The position numbers and the translations under genes were made by a program. The notes under the pieces were generated by a model that saw nothing but the letters and a program-made list of their open reading frames with translations, ran no database searches and was not told the DNA's origin. This document shows, one piece after another, positions 10,585-21,839 of a stretch of 64,000 bases of DNA. Each line of letters begins with the position of its first letter. Position 1 is the first letter of the stretch. This DNA comes from Phyllostachys edulis (Eukaryota > Streptophyta > Magnoliopsida > Poales > Poaceae), in the NCBI GenBank assembly GCA_036346405.1, contig CM070567.1, forward strand, positions 46,177,633 through 46,241,632, written 5' to 3'.

Positions 10585-12742
10585 TGTGAGGAACCCCCTC
10601 GGAAAATACCGCCTGGTTTTTTTTTTGCTCCGATACTACCGCATGGAGGAGTTGTAGTACCGCCTGGTACGTTCCGAAGGGAGGTCTGCCATGATCTCCC
10701 AAGAGATCTCAAAGACCTCCTGGGGGTCTTGGCCCTGTGCACACCGAGCTAGTCCCAGGATCAGATTGGCTCGCTCGCACAGACTCCACATCAGTGTAAT
10801 CAAATCCATATAATGAATCAAAGATGAAGGCACAAATTAACACATATATTAACAAGGGACCTTAAGGTCAAGGTTTGTCTGGGTGCCTCTCAAGGCTAAT
10901 AGCAAAAGAGAACAAGCACTGTGGAAAACAAAACAATTACAAGGTCCATTCTGCTAGCCCACAGGCTACCAAGTGGAGGGCGCCCTAGTCTTGAGGTCTT
11001 CAAAAAGCTCCCCTCCTGAGATCACAAGACCTCCTGGATCTCCCACCTCTGCTGGTTAAAACAGAGGGCACAAGCCAATTAATACTTTGAATGTACTCAA
11101 TAAGTCGTGGGGACAATGTATGCAAGTAATATTCATACATGGCTTGACAAGGTGAGCTGTATGGTTAGTTTGCAAAAAGCAAAGTCTGAGAGTAAATAAC
11201 ATGTATAGATTGCAAAGCTCAATTTAAAACAATAATACATAAGTACATTTGATTTCAAAAGGGAGTTTGTGAGCACCCACTCACTCCCAAGGCACCAACC
11301 CAGACTTCTCTAGAGCACCCACTCCAGAGCTCTACAAGACCACCAGACTTCGCTAGGGTGGCCTTCGCAAAAAGACCACGGGCAGGTCCTAAGGGCAAGG
11401 AGGCCCAAGGTAGGGAGGTCCTGCAGGAAGGATGTCCTGGAGACTTGGGGGGGGGGTCTAGAGCCAAACAAAGAACCAACAGAGATGTCCAAACCAACAA
11501 AGGTTTAAACCCAAAGAGGAGGTCTAGACCAACGGGGAGGTCTAAACCACAAGGAGATCTAAACCTCAAAGGAGCTCTAAACACAAGGGAGAAGTCTAGA
11601 CCTGCAAGGAGGTCTAAACACAAAGGGACCTAGACCTCGAAGGAGGTCTAAACCATAGAAGGGTTCTGGACCTCGGAGGAGGTCCAGACTACAAGGAGTG
11701 AAGGAATTCGAGGAGGCCCTGAGGCAAAGAGGGTCCAAAAGACACACAACGAGGGGGTCCAATGGACACGAGGTCCAAAAGACACAACCACAGGGAGGTC
11801 CTATGGACAAGAGGTCCAAAAAACACAACAACGGGGAGGTCCTGAGGATCAGATCCACAAAGGGGAGGTCCTGACAGTCAGATCCAAAAAGGGGAGGTCC
11901 TGACGGTCAGATCCATAAAGGGGAGGTCTGAACGATTAAGATCTCCAAAGGGGAGATCCTAACGGTCAGATCTAACAAATGGGAGGTCTGAACGGTTAAG
12001 ATCTCCAAAGGGGAGGTCCTAACGGTCAGATCTAACAAAGGGGAGGCCCAGACGGTTAAGATCTCCAAAGGGGAGGTCCTAACGGTCAGATCTAACAAAG
12101 GGGAGGTCTGGACGGTTAAGATCTCCAACGGGGAGGTCCTAACGGTCAGATCTAACAAAGGAGAGGTCTGAACGGTTAAGATGTCCAAAGGGGAGGTCTG
12201 AACGGTTAAGATCTCCAAATAGGAGGTCGAAACAGAGAAAGAGGTCTAGACCAAAGGAGATCTAGACAGAGAAGAAAGTTTAGACCAAAGAGAAGGTCTA
12301 AACACAAAGAGATTCCAACCAACAAAGAGGAGGTCTGGACAAGAGGAAGTCCAAATAAAAGATACAAGAAAAGATCCAGAGATCAAAGAGGTCTGAAACA
12401 CGAACCCGAGCTAGTCTAAAACCAAAAAGGCATGTCTTAGACCAACAAAGGGGTCTGAGCAAGGGGAGGCCCAACACAAAGGAGGTCACGACCGAGAGAG
12501 AGAGTTCCAGACACAGAAGAGGTCCTGGAAGGGAGAAGCCGAGCTGAAAGGCTGATAGTGCAAAAAGAGAAAAAGGAAAACTCCAACAAACTCCAGAAGA
12601 AACCGAACTGATTTAGTTGAAGTTTGATTTAGTCAATTAAAGCTCTTTTAAAATCTCAAGTTAAGCTTTGAACTCTTAACAAAATCAAATGGTTCTTTTT
12701 ATTTTGAAAACTTCAAGAACTCTGGACAAACGGGACGTTACA
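10585..12742 (-). repeat. 3' LTR of the gag-only element (internally deleted)
   Basis: It is collinear with the right LTR except that 15345-17078 of the right copy is absent at about 11341-11356 here. It contains many GGAGGTC motifs and the 60-bp array. In element orientation it starts TGTAACG and is preceded by a polypurine tract (complement of 12743-12756). Confidence 0.85.
11881..12236. repeat. 60-bp tandem repeat array in the LTR
   Basis: The unit is two diverged halves of about 30 bp: GGGGAGGTCCTAACGGTCAG plus ATCTAACAAAG, then GGGGAGGTCTGAACGGTTAAG plus ATCTCCAAAG. The period is exactly 60 across 11941-12180. Read on minus it stays open and encodes 20-residue repeats such as LDLTVRTSPLEILTVQTSP; this is probably incidental. 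Confidence 0.9.
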
Positions 12743-12945
12743 ACCTACACCCCTTAAAGGGAATCTTGACCCCAAGATTCGGGCTGACTAAGTAATAGGT
12801 TGGGGAACACGGGTTTTGCTCACTCCTCCATCTATCTTTGAGTGAGACAAAACCGCCACTGACCAAAACTTACCAGGGAAGAGGTCCTGAGCCGGTTGGG
12901 CCTGCTGCACAGCGACATGGTTCACTTGCCCCTTTGCAGCAAAAC

Positions 12946-14064
12946 CTAGAGGTCTGGTGGCTTGTCTTGAAGCTTGGGGAGGTGCTTGCTTCCACTGATG
13001 ACGTTGAGGGCAGTGCTTGGCAAAATGACCCCACTGCTGGCAGTTGAAGCACTGCGTACCTTCGGCAAGCTTGGTACTCTTGAGCTATTGGTTGTTGTCG
13101 AATTCTTGAGCAACTGAATGGGGCGCTGATGCAGAGGTCCCAAAAGTACTAGGCTGATATTGGGCAAACGTCTTGGCTCACTAAGGAGGTCTTTGATGAG
13201 CTCTGGGTTGTGACATCTTTCTCTTGAATGATTCTGAAAGCTCTCTATGGGATTCTTCAATCAGCATGGCCTTGTTCACAAGATGCTGAAAATCTGCATA
13301 GTCATTACCAATGACCTGAACCTTCAAACTGGGGTTGAGTCCTCGCTTAAACTTCTTCTGCTTGGCATCATCGGTGGCAACATCCTCTGGACATAACGTG
13401 CCAATTGAGTGAATTTGTTGAGGTATTCACCCACTAACAAGCTCCCTTGACTCAGCTCACGGAACTCGTTCTTCTTCATTTCAACCATCCCATCGGGAAC
13501 ATGAGAATGACGAAAAGCTTCTGAAAACTCGGTCCAGGTGATACTTTGGTGGTCTACATGGGCGGCACAAAAATTCTCCCACCACTCTGCCGCTAGGCCT
13601 TCAAGTTGATGTGCTGCATACAAAACTCTCTCACGATTGTTGCATTAAGCAATGACGAGCTTCTTGTCAATCGAACGCAACCAGTCATCAGCATCCAAAG
13701 GCTCGGGGGAGCTGGAGAATGTTGGAGGTCAGGTCCTCAAGAAATCCACTAGCCTTGACTGAGGAAAACACTGGAGTTGAAGGCTGCATGGCAACTGTCT
13801 GGTTGTTCTGGTTCATCATGGTGAGGAGAGCAGCAGCTGTCTGACTTTGCTAAGCCATCATCTGATTCATGTTCTGCATCATGGCACTCATCAACTGAGC
13901 TTGAGCTACCATGAACTTCCCCAGGCTTTGGTCTGAGGTTGCTGCTGGAGGAGTTGGGGGTGGTGGTAAAGAGGGGTCCACTGGATGATCTTGATTTGCT
14001 GAGTTGCGGGTCTGAACCATCTGCAAGGAGCCTCTCAGGTTTAAAAGATGAGGAAAAGGAAGCA
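12946..14064 (-). pseudogene. Retrotransposon gag (capsid and zinc knuckle), frameshifted
   Basis: On minus a probable start near 14020 gives MVQTRNSANQ and a Pro-rich, Met/Gln-rich N-terminus, then a stop. A capsid domain of Retrotrans_gag type lies at 13324-13623 with WWENFCAAHVDHQSITWTEF, FRELSQGS and LARYVQRM. After a frame change comes a CCHC zinc knuckle, CFNCQQWGHFAKHC (about 13010-13060). The protein would package the element RNA. No pol follows. Stops and frame changes make it nonfunctional as read, though the zinc knuckle residues are all present. Confidence 0.85.
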
Positions 14065-14568
14065 CAAAAGATGAGAGGGAAAAGCACCATAGGCGAGTGA
14101 GAACAAGAGAGAAAGATAGAACAACTTATTCGGGGAGAAGTAGGTTAACCCGAAAAGAACCAAGATGTCAAAAAGCTACTAAGAGGCAAGAAAGCTCAAC
14201 AAAGAATCCTAGATACAGACTAAACGATGCTAGAATTAAAAGGCGGGTCTAGCAACACTACTAATCCTAGCCTATTGGGGTGGTCAACTTAAAACAAGGC
14301 CAGATCCTACAAAGATTGCTGAGTTAAGGAGGTCATATTGAGCTTAGAAACAAGGTTCCAGAAGGGGTAAGGTACGGGAACCTAAGGAAAAGGTAAGAAA
14401 AGAATGGATTAAGAGGAGAAAAGAATGAGACAAGATAAGAACAAGACCGAACAAGGCAAGAGGAGAACCACTAGTCAGGTTTTCCAGTTGGTTTGATTTA
14501 GAAAATAACTTTTGAAACAGACTAAAACGACCATGCTAACTAAGGTTATGTCCTATAGTCGGTATGGA

Positions 14569-14580
14569 GCTCTGATACCA
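14569..14580 (-). other. Primer-binding site, tRNA-iMet
   Basis: On minus the sequence is TGGTATCAGAGC, the standard plant initiator-Met tRNA complement, four bases inside the 5' LTR edge at 14585. It is a useful intact reference for the damaged sites at 39443-39454 and 55232-55243. Confidence 0.95.
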
Positions 14581-14584
14581 CCTC

Positions 14585-17500
14585 TGTGAGGAACTCCCTC
14601 GGAAAATACCGCTTTTTTTTTTTGCTCGTACTACCAAGATGGAGGAGCGGTAGTACCGCCCAAGACGTTCGAAGGAGGTCCGCAGACCTCCCAAGAGATC
14701 TCAAAGACCTCACAGGGGTCCCGGCCTGTGCACACCGAGCTAGTCCCGAGATCAGATTAGCTAGCTCACATGCACTCCACATCGGTGTAATCAAATCCAT
14801 ACAACAGGATAAAAGATGAAGCAGACAAATTAACACATATATTAACAAGGGACCTTAAGGTCAAGGTTTGTACAGGGGTGCCTCTCAAGGCTAACAGCAA
14901 AAGAGAACAACAGCACAGCGGAAAACAAAACAATTACAGAGTCCATTCGGCTAGCCCACAGGCTACCAAGTGGAGGACGTCCTAGTGTGCATGGTCTTCA
15001 TAAAAGCTCCCCTCCTAAGAGAACAAGAACTCCTGGATCTCCCACCTCTGCTGGTTAAAACAGAGGACACAAGCCAATGAGTACTTTGAATGTACTCATC
15101 AAGCCGTGGGGACAATGTATGCAAGTAATATTCATGCACGGCTTGACAAGGTGAGCTGGATGGTTAGTTTGCAAAAAGCAAAGTTTGATAGTAAATAACA
15201 TGTATAGATTGCAAAGCTCAAGTTAAAACAATAATACATAAGTACATTTGATTTCAAAAGGGAGGTCGTGAGCACCCACTCACTCCCAAGGCACCAACCC
15301 AGACTTCTCTGGAGCACCCACTCCAGAGCTCTACAAGACCACCCCTAGACCTCCACGGACAACCGTGGTCATCACGAGTATGTCGGAGCCACCTAGAGCA
15401 CTCGCCGATTCCCACAATCAACCGTGGACCACTTCTAGGGTTCACGAGACCTCTTTTGAAGAAACGTCTAACCCTCATTCGAAATCTCCAGGCGTGTCCA
15501 TAACCGAGGACGCGGCTATTCGAATAGATTTACTCTGCAGAGGTGTACAACTTTACCCACAAGAGGTAGTCGCTTGATATTACACACGTTACCTTAGACA
15601 TGTGAATCAAGTAGAGACCACCACCGGGTTTTCACAAAGGTGTATCCCGACTCAGTTCTGCCCGCTGAGGTTTCGCTTCCAGTTGGGCTGCAACCTCCAC
15701 CGGATTTGTGCCCCCTCTTGCGCCAGCGCGTGAACGCTCCACCACAACAGAACCAAATCAGAACATCTCTAGTTATTGCACCTGGTCCACCCTATAATGG
15801 ACATGTGGTTGCACGGCATGGCCCAGATCAATGGCTCCCAAGGTTCAGTCCTTATTTGGCTGCTTAGGCAAGGCTATCCTCAACCCAATGTGACCCCATA
15901 GCACCAACTCTAGGGCACCCAGGTGACTCCATAGAAACAACTCATGGAGCACCCAAGTGACTCCATAGCAACAACTCATGGAGCACCCACTACTCGCACC
16001 TTGCCAACTTGCCCGAGCATAAAACAGTTTTGGGGTTTCACCTGGCCAAAGGACCACCCTGGTCCCAGCACTGCAAATTTTAACAAAGGTGGCTTCGACC
16101 ACAAGCAACACAACTGGGCTCCAACCACAGTTGCACAGTAGTAGCGCCAGCCACAGTTCCATAATTTAATTAGTCAAGTTTGGCAATATTGATTCATGAG
16201 GAGACCAGCGTCTACTAGAGTATGGTTAAGCAAGCACGATACCCATGTTGGTAATAGCAATATGAAACCAACTAACAGTACCCATCCTAAGGTGTTCAAG
16301 GAAACATGTCAACATGTGGATTGCCAAAGAAACAAGGAGGCATAAAACATGTGGGTATTTAACTAGAGCCCAAACCATTTTATACAAATAGCCATGTAGG
16401 TTTATAACAAATCAAAGTACTTTTCGTAAAGGTGGGTTCAAAATGATCAAGGACCACGACTTGCCTTTAGTGGCGAGCTGTTGAGCTTCTAAGAAGGCCG
16501 CTGGATCTTCAAACTCCTCTGCACCAACGGAATCTACACGATGCAAAGAAAACAAATAAATAAAGCAACCCAAAAGGAAACCGAAAAGAACTAGGCTAGA
16601 ACCAAAATGGGAAGAGGTCCACTGCAAAGGGAGGTCCGACGAGGGGGGGGGGAATGTCCAACTAGAGGAGCTAAGAGAGCTCTCTAGAATTGAGAGGGAG
16701 AGGAGGAGGAGGAGGTTGAGTGAAAAACAAGGAGACAATGGTCGCTCTGTGGTGCTCCATATAAAGGAAAAGGAGAATAGGAACACCACCAAAATGAGTG
16801 ACCAGGTTCAAGGTATTGGTACAAATGTACACTGTCAACAAGTACCAAAAAGGACTAGAGCAGGTACGGGAGGAGACAAAAGGTCAAGGAGGAGGTGACA
16901 ACAATAAAAGGGCGCACACTTTTGTAATGGCAAGGACGTGACAAAAGATAGAAAAAGGTGCGCAAGGTTCAAACAAGAGTGACAAGGTTACTGGCTAAAA
17001 ACAGGAAAAGATCCTGTGAAGGTCAAGGGGAAGTTAAGAAAGGAGGTCGTGACCCACGAGGGAGGTCTTGATCGCCAGGGTGGCCTTCGCAAAAAGACCA
17101 TGGGCAGGTCCTAAGTGCAAGGAGGCCCAAGGCAGGGAGGTCCTGCGGGAAGGAGGTCTTGGAGACTTGGGGGGGGGGTCTAGAGCCAAACAAAGAACCG
17201 ACAGAGATGTCCAAACCAACAAAGGTTTAAACCCAAAGAGGAGGTTCAAACCACAAGGGGATCTAAACCTTAAAGGTGGTCTAAACACAAGGGAGAAGTC
17301 TAGACCTGCAAGGAGGTCTAAACACAAAGGGACCTAGACCTCGAAGGAGGTCTGAACCATAGAAGGGTTCTGGACCTCGGAGGAGGTCCAGACTACAAGT
17401 AGTGAAGGAATTCGAGGAGGCCCTGAGGGCAAAGAGCTCCAAAATACACACAACGAGGAGGTCCTATGGACACGAGGTCCAAAAGACACAACCACGGGGA

Positions 17501-18502
17501 GGTCCTATGGACAGGAGGTCCAAAAGACACAACAACGGGGAGGTCCTGAGGGTCAGATCCACAAAGGGGAGGTCCTGACGGTCAGATCCAAAAAGGGGAG
17601 GTCCTGACGGTCAGATCCACAAATGGGAGGTCTTGACGGTCAGATCCACAAAGGGGAGATTTGAACTGTTAAGATCTCCAAAGGGGAGGTCCTAACGGTC
17701 AAATCTAACAAATGGGAGGTCTGAACGGTTAAGATCTCCAAAGGGGAGGTCCTAACGGTCAGATCTAACAAAGGGAGGTCCGGACGGTTAAGATCTCTAA
17801 AGGGGAGGTCCTAACGGTCAGATCTAACAAAGGGGAGGTCTAAACGGTTAGATCTCCAAAGGGGAGGTCCTAACGGTCAGATCTAACAAAGGGGTGGTCT
17901 GGACGGTTAAGATCTCCAAAGGGGAGGTCCTAACGGTCAGATCTAACAAAGGGGAGGTCTGAACGGTTAAGATCTCCAAATGGGAGGTCCAAACAGAGAA
18001 AAAGGTCTAGACCAAAGGAGATCTAGACAGAGAAGAAAGTTTAGACCAAAGAGGAGGTCTAAACACAAATAGATTTAAACCAACAAAGAAGAAGTCTCGA
18101 CTAGAGGAAGTCCAAACAAAAGATACAAGGAAAGGTCCTGAGATCAAAGAGGTCTGAAACACGAACCCGAGCTAGTCTAAAACCAAAAAGGGAGGTCTTA
18201 GACCAACAAAGGGGTCTGAGCAAGGGGAGGCCCAACACAAAGGAGGTCATGACCGAGAGAGAGAGGTCCAAACACAGAAGTGGTCCTAGAAGGGAGAAGC
18301 CGAGCTGAAAGGCTGACAGAGCAAAAAGAGAAAAGGAAAACTCCAACAAACTCTAGAAGAAATCGAACTGATTTAGTTGAAGTTTGGTTTAGTCAATTAA
18401 AGCTCTTTTAAAATCTCAAGTTAAGCTTTGAACTCTCAACAAAATCAAATGGTTCTTTTTATTTTGAAAACTTCAAGAACTCTGGACAAACAGGACGTTA
18501 CA
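14585..18502 (-). repeat. 5' LTR of the gag-only element (long form)
   Basis: A 3918-bp LTR that includes 15345-17078, absent from the other LTR. That part contains the conserved block at 15496-15570 (GGCTATTCGAATAGATT, CTCTGCAGAG, CTTTACCCACAAGA). A second 60-bp-type array lies at 17540-17998. No coding region is supported. Confidence 0.85.
17540..17998. repeat. 60-bp tandem repeat array, second LTR copy
   Basis: The same two-half unit as at 11881-12236, with about seven periods and small indels. Its first part (17540-17650) is made of the GGTCCTGACGGTCAGATCCA variant, as in the other LTR. Confidence 0.88.
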
Positions 18503-18773
18503 ATGTCGCTCCACCGTATGTCCGTATGGCGACAAGGACCAAGTCGCCATTCCATTAAGCGACTATGAGCCGAACGGTTAAATCGCGTTACTATTGTGCG
18601 AGTGGGACAGATGTCGCACATCGCTTGGGTGACTATACCAAGTCGCCCAACCGTACGGCGACTAACAATTATTTCTGGCAAAAAAAATTTTAAGTAGTAT
18701 TATTTTTGTAATTCTGTATAAAAAAATAGATTATTAAAAAAAATCCTTGAGAGACGCTTGCCCTCTCAACGTA
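18503..18773. other. Right-hand remnant of the MULE cassette (subterminal motifs)
   Basis: Several GTCGC/GCGAC motifs occur in both orientations (ATGGCGACAAGG, AAGTCGCCATTCC, GGTGACTATACC, AAGTCGCCCAACCGTACGGCGAC). They match the motif class at 4700-5020 and 10500-10584. There is no coding region. Confidence 0.45.
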
Positions 18774-21008
18774 GATTTTTTTTTCATTTGGCCCAGTGTG
18801 CCACATTAATTGCAGAAATAACTCCCTTTGCACCGAAATTGCAAAAGTAGCCTCCCCCCCCCAGCGCGGAAGTACGGGAGGCCGACACGTGGCATCTTTC
18901 GTGGTTAGGAGCGCAGAAAGAAGATGGTGGGCGCGGCAAGTCAGTTGGACACAAGAGGTGTTGGAAATATGCCCTAGAGGCAATCATAGAGATGATTATA
19001 TTTCATTATGTTCATAATATTGGATAATATGTTATCTTGTTTCTAGAATAATATTGTTAATATTTATTATCAAGTATGTGACTTGATTGAGAAACTCTAT
19101 ATTTCTGCGATAATTATTCTTATACGATCCCTGGTCGGAAACATATGAGGACACATATGAATAGACTAGTATATGTATTGGTTGATGATTATGTTTCACG
19201 GGTTATGGATATGGAGATATCAAACCAATAATATGGACACATGTTAGAGAACATGATGTTAGATTAGACCCACCTTGAGACACTATTGAGATTGTTATGA
19301 TTCTATGTGTCGTTAGTTGGTCTCAAGCAATGATGATGTATAATCCTTAGACTTTCCTACATATGTAAGTACTCTTAGGGGTTGCCAAACGCTACACCGT
19401 AACTGGGTAGTTATAAAGGTAGCTTTCGGGTATGCTATGAAACATGCAGAGGAATGTGACTGGTTGGATATGGGATTTGCCCCTCCTAACATAACAGGAG
19501 AGATGTCTCTGGGCCCCTCATTGTGATCGGATAAAGAAAGTACATGGCCATGCCACTAGTAGTCGAAGTGTTCGACCACGTAAAGTAATCCGACATTCGA
19601 TCGAGAAAGCATTGAACAGTCCATGGATGACACAACATCTCACCTAGAGTTCAACCAGACATTGTGAGGCAAAGGGAGTATACACAAGTAGGTCGCTTAG
19701 TTCGAGCGATTCTGGATTGGTCGTATGGAATCTGAGCTGGTCGTGAAGGCTGGTCGAGCGTAATCCTGAAGTGGTCGTAACACGTCGTAAGGAGTTCTGA
19801 ATGGTCATGACCAAATACGAACTGGTCGTATAGAGATAGGACCTGGTCGTAGATCATATTGCATTAAGATTCGTCCGATATAATTTGTGTGTATTCGGGA
19901 ATCGCTATGTTCTGCTAGGAGCCGCTACGACTCATGATTGGAAAGGGTTTTCGCGTCACAACCGATTACGCATGAACCTACAGGGTCACACACTTAACGA
20001 GTTGGAACAAACCAGTATAGATACGATTCGTCAAATGTGTTTGGATAGGATCCGTCACGAGCACTATATAAGGAGATGCATGAGGTCGTTTGGGATAGAA
20101 GTTTTACACCACCAAACCCTAGCCGCCATCTTCCCGAGAGCTCTCTGCGGCGACTTGGTGCTAGCACACTGTGCATGGTTGTTCCTTCCTCGGGCGGTGG
20201 ATACCGAGAGGCGCTATCTGCAAATCAAGTGCTTGAGGACGATCCGTGATCTTCACAAGGAATCTGTAGAAGTTCTTTGGAGGAGACGATCGAATCGCGA
20301 GGACACTGGACGATCGACTACGACCACTACATCGGCGTGCTTTCACGTTAGACCAGTTGCTCTAACCCTTCTTCCGCCGCTCTGCTGGCTCGGTGGTAAT
20401 GATCTATGATCATCTACTTGCTTGGCTTCCTGGTTTGCGTGGTAGAAATTTTTGATTTGTAGCTATCGTAGCCTACCCGTACCTCAACAGGAGGAAAGAG
20501 GATGGCGCGAAAGGTGGTGGGCTGAGCCGCCTTCCGCGGCGTTGGAGCGCGGAATAGTGGCCAGGGAATTTCCGCAGCGCTGGAGCACGGAAGGGACGCT
20601 TGCGACAGTACATGCAGTGAAAGCAAGCCGTTGTGAAAGCAAGCCGTTGGAGTCATTAATGAAAAAGCATTGCATGTAAAGCAAGCACATTAATTAATCA
20701 AAAAGCATGCAGTCAAAGCAAGCCGTTACATCTCACTGCCGCGCTCCAGCCGGGCGGAAGGTTCATTCCGCGCCCCGGCACCGCGGAAGGCGACTGGGGC
20801 CACCTTCCGTGCCGCGCGCCCTTTCCTCCTACGGCCGACTGACTTGCCGCGTCCACCGTCTTCTTTCCGCACTCCCCGACCGTGGAATGCGCCACGTGTC
20901 GGCCTCCTATACTTCCGCGCTCGAGAGGGCCTACTTTTGTGATTTCAGTGTCAAAAGAGTTATTTCTGTAATTAACGTGGCACACGGGCCAAATGAAGAA
21001 AAAAATTC
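18774..21008. mobile_element. Non-autonomous MULE with about 190-bp TIRs and 9-bp TSD
   Basis: The left end GATTTTTTTTTCATTTGGCC (18774) matches the reverse complement of the right end. The match continues inward for about 190 bp, through AGCGCGGAAGTA, GGAGGCCGACACGTGGC and GCGGCAAGTCAGT, at roughly 80 percent. The flanks CTCAACGTA (18765-18773) and CTCAACATA (21009-21017) are 9-bp duplications with one mismatch. No transposase is present. Besides a solo LTR the interior has GC-rich TTCCGCGC-type repeats and AAAGCAAGCCGTT direct repeats (20618-20730). Confidence 0.85.
18959..20489 (+). mobile_element. Solo LTR inserted in the MULE
   Basis: It starts TGTTGGAAATATGCCCTAGA and ends ACCTCAACA, with flanks AGAGG (18954-18958) and GGAGG (20490-20494), a 5-bp duplication with one change. 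The start matches a widespread grass Copia-type LTR by memory. The interior has repeated TGGTCGTA motifs (19670-19860) and a possible TATA region near 20063 (CACTATATAAGG). The open frame at 19885-20409 has no recognisable domain. Confidence 0.8.
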
Positions 21009-21017
21009 CTCAACATA

Positions 21018-21314
21018 AGGCACGAATATTGTTGGCTGATATGAACACGCCAACAACCCAAAACAACCAATCAAAACATACGTCAGATCACCATGGGTTC
21101 CAGTTTATTTATTATTCCAAATCCAATGTAGCAATCAAGTCAGCTACTATTACAACAACTCTTCTCTCTCCAATCGACTCCTCTTTGATCAAAAGCAACA
21201 CCGAAAACTCGAAGCTTTGAGTATAATTAGTTCTTCTCCATGGCTCCATATATATAAATGCTCATGAAATCTAACCAAAACCGAGATCGCTACTAGCCTA
21301 GTACTGGTCACTGG
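21018..21314 (-). terminator. 3' flank and poly(A) signals of the dirigent gene
   Basis: Two overlapping AATAAA motifs on minus (complement of 21104-21113) lie about 200 bp past the stop, with AT-rich TATATATAAATG nearer the gene (about 21250). There is no gene in this spacer. Confidence 0.4.
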
Positions 21315-21839
21315 TCAGTGCTTGATGAAGACGTTGTACTCGACGGTGGCGTCGCCGGTCTTGAGGTCGACGCTGTGCGTCCTGGCCTGCGCGTACCCGC
21401 GGGCCCACCTGAAGACGCCGGTGCCGCCGACGACGGCCATCTCCCGGACGGCGGTGAACACCTCGTTGCGGCCCATGATGGCGACGCTGCTGCCGTTGTA
21501 CCTGCCGCCCTGGAACACGAAGTTCATGTTCATCATCAGCGCCACCGCGTCCTTGCCGGCGCTGATGTACGTGCCCTGCGCGCGCCCGACGAGCCTCGAC
21601 GACTTGAGGTCGGGTCCCTCGGTGAGCGGGTCGTCGATGACCGCCACGGCGCCGAACGCCGTCTTGGAGGTGTTGGTCACCGCCGCGCGCGCCACCCGCA
21701 CCGCCGTCGGGCTCGGCCCGCTCACCACGTCGTGCCAGTACACATTGATGTGCGTCTCCTTGTCGCCCGCCGCCGACGTGGTCTGCAAGGCCGGCGCCGC
21801 GACGGCGAGGAGGAGGACGAAGAGCACCACGGCGGCCAT
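21315..21839 (-). CDS. Dirigent-like protein, 174 aa
   Basis: A single-exon gene with ATG at 21839-21837 and stop at 21317-21315. Residues 1-24 (MAAVVLFVLLLAVAAPALQT...) are a hydrophobic secretion signal. The rest is one dirigent domain: INVYWHDVVSGPSPTAVRV, FGAVAVIDDPLTEGPDLKSS, VGRAQGTYISAG, FVFQGGRYNGSSVAIMGRN, MAVVGGTGVFRWARGYAQAR and a C-terminal VEYNVFIKH. Dirigent proteins form beta-barrel trimers in the apoplast and guide stereoselective coupling of phenoxy radicals in lignan or lignin-related pathways. Length is near the usual 180-190. An upstream run of Ala codons is in frame, but the Met chosen is the first ATG before the signal. Which subfamily or substrate applies cannot be told. 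The high GC content is normal for grass genes. No lesions are seen. Confidence 0.93.
   Translation of the reverse strand: MAAVVLFVLLLAVAAPALQTTSAAGDKETHINVYWHDVVSGPSPTAVRVARAAVTNTSKTAFGAVAVIDDPLTEGPDLKSSRLVGRAQGTYISAGKDAVALMMNMNFVFQGGRYNGSSVAIMGRNEVFTAVREMAVVGGTGVFRWARGYAQARTHSVDLKTGDATVEYNVFIKH

Larger units (their letters stand above)
10585..18502 (-). mobile_element. Gag-only LTR retrotransposon (TR-GAG type), 7.9 kb
   Basis: Two LTRs (10585-12742 and 14585-18502) start TGTGAGGAAC and end GACGTTACA. They flank an 1842-bp interior with a perfect tRNA-iMet primer-binding site, a polypurine tract and only a gag gene. Near-perfect 5-bp duplications, ATGTT (10580-10584) and ATGTC (18503-18507), flank it. 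No protease, reverse transcriptase or integrase is visible, so mobility would need enzymes from an autonomous relative. The 5' LTR (right) carries 1.7 kb missing from the 3' LTR (left). Confidence 0.85.

Noticed and set aside
11907..12218. Minus-strand repeat protein LTVQTSP-type
   Set aside because: A product of the 60-bp array in an LTR; other frames are also open and the period is a multiple of three by chance.
19885..20409. 174-codon open frame in the solo LTR
   Set aside because: It lies wholly within the LTR bounds, with no recognised domain and no evidence of selection.
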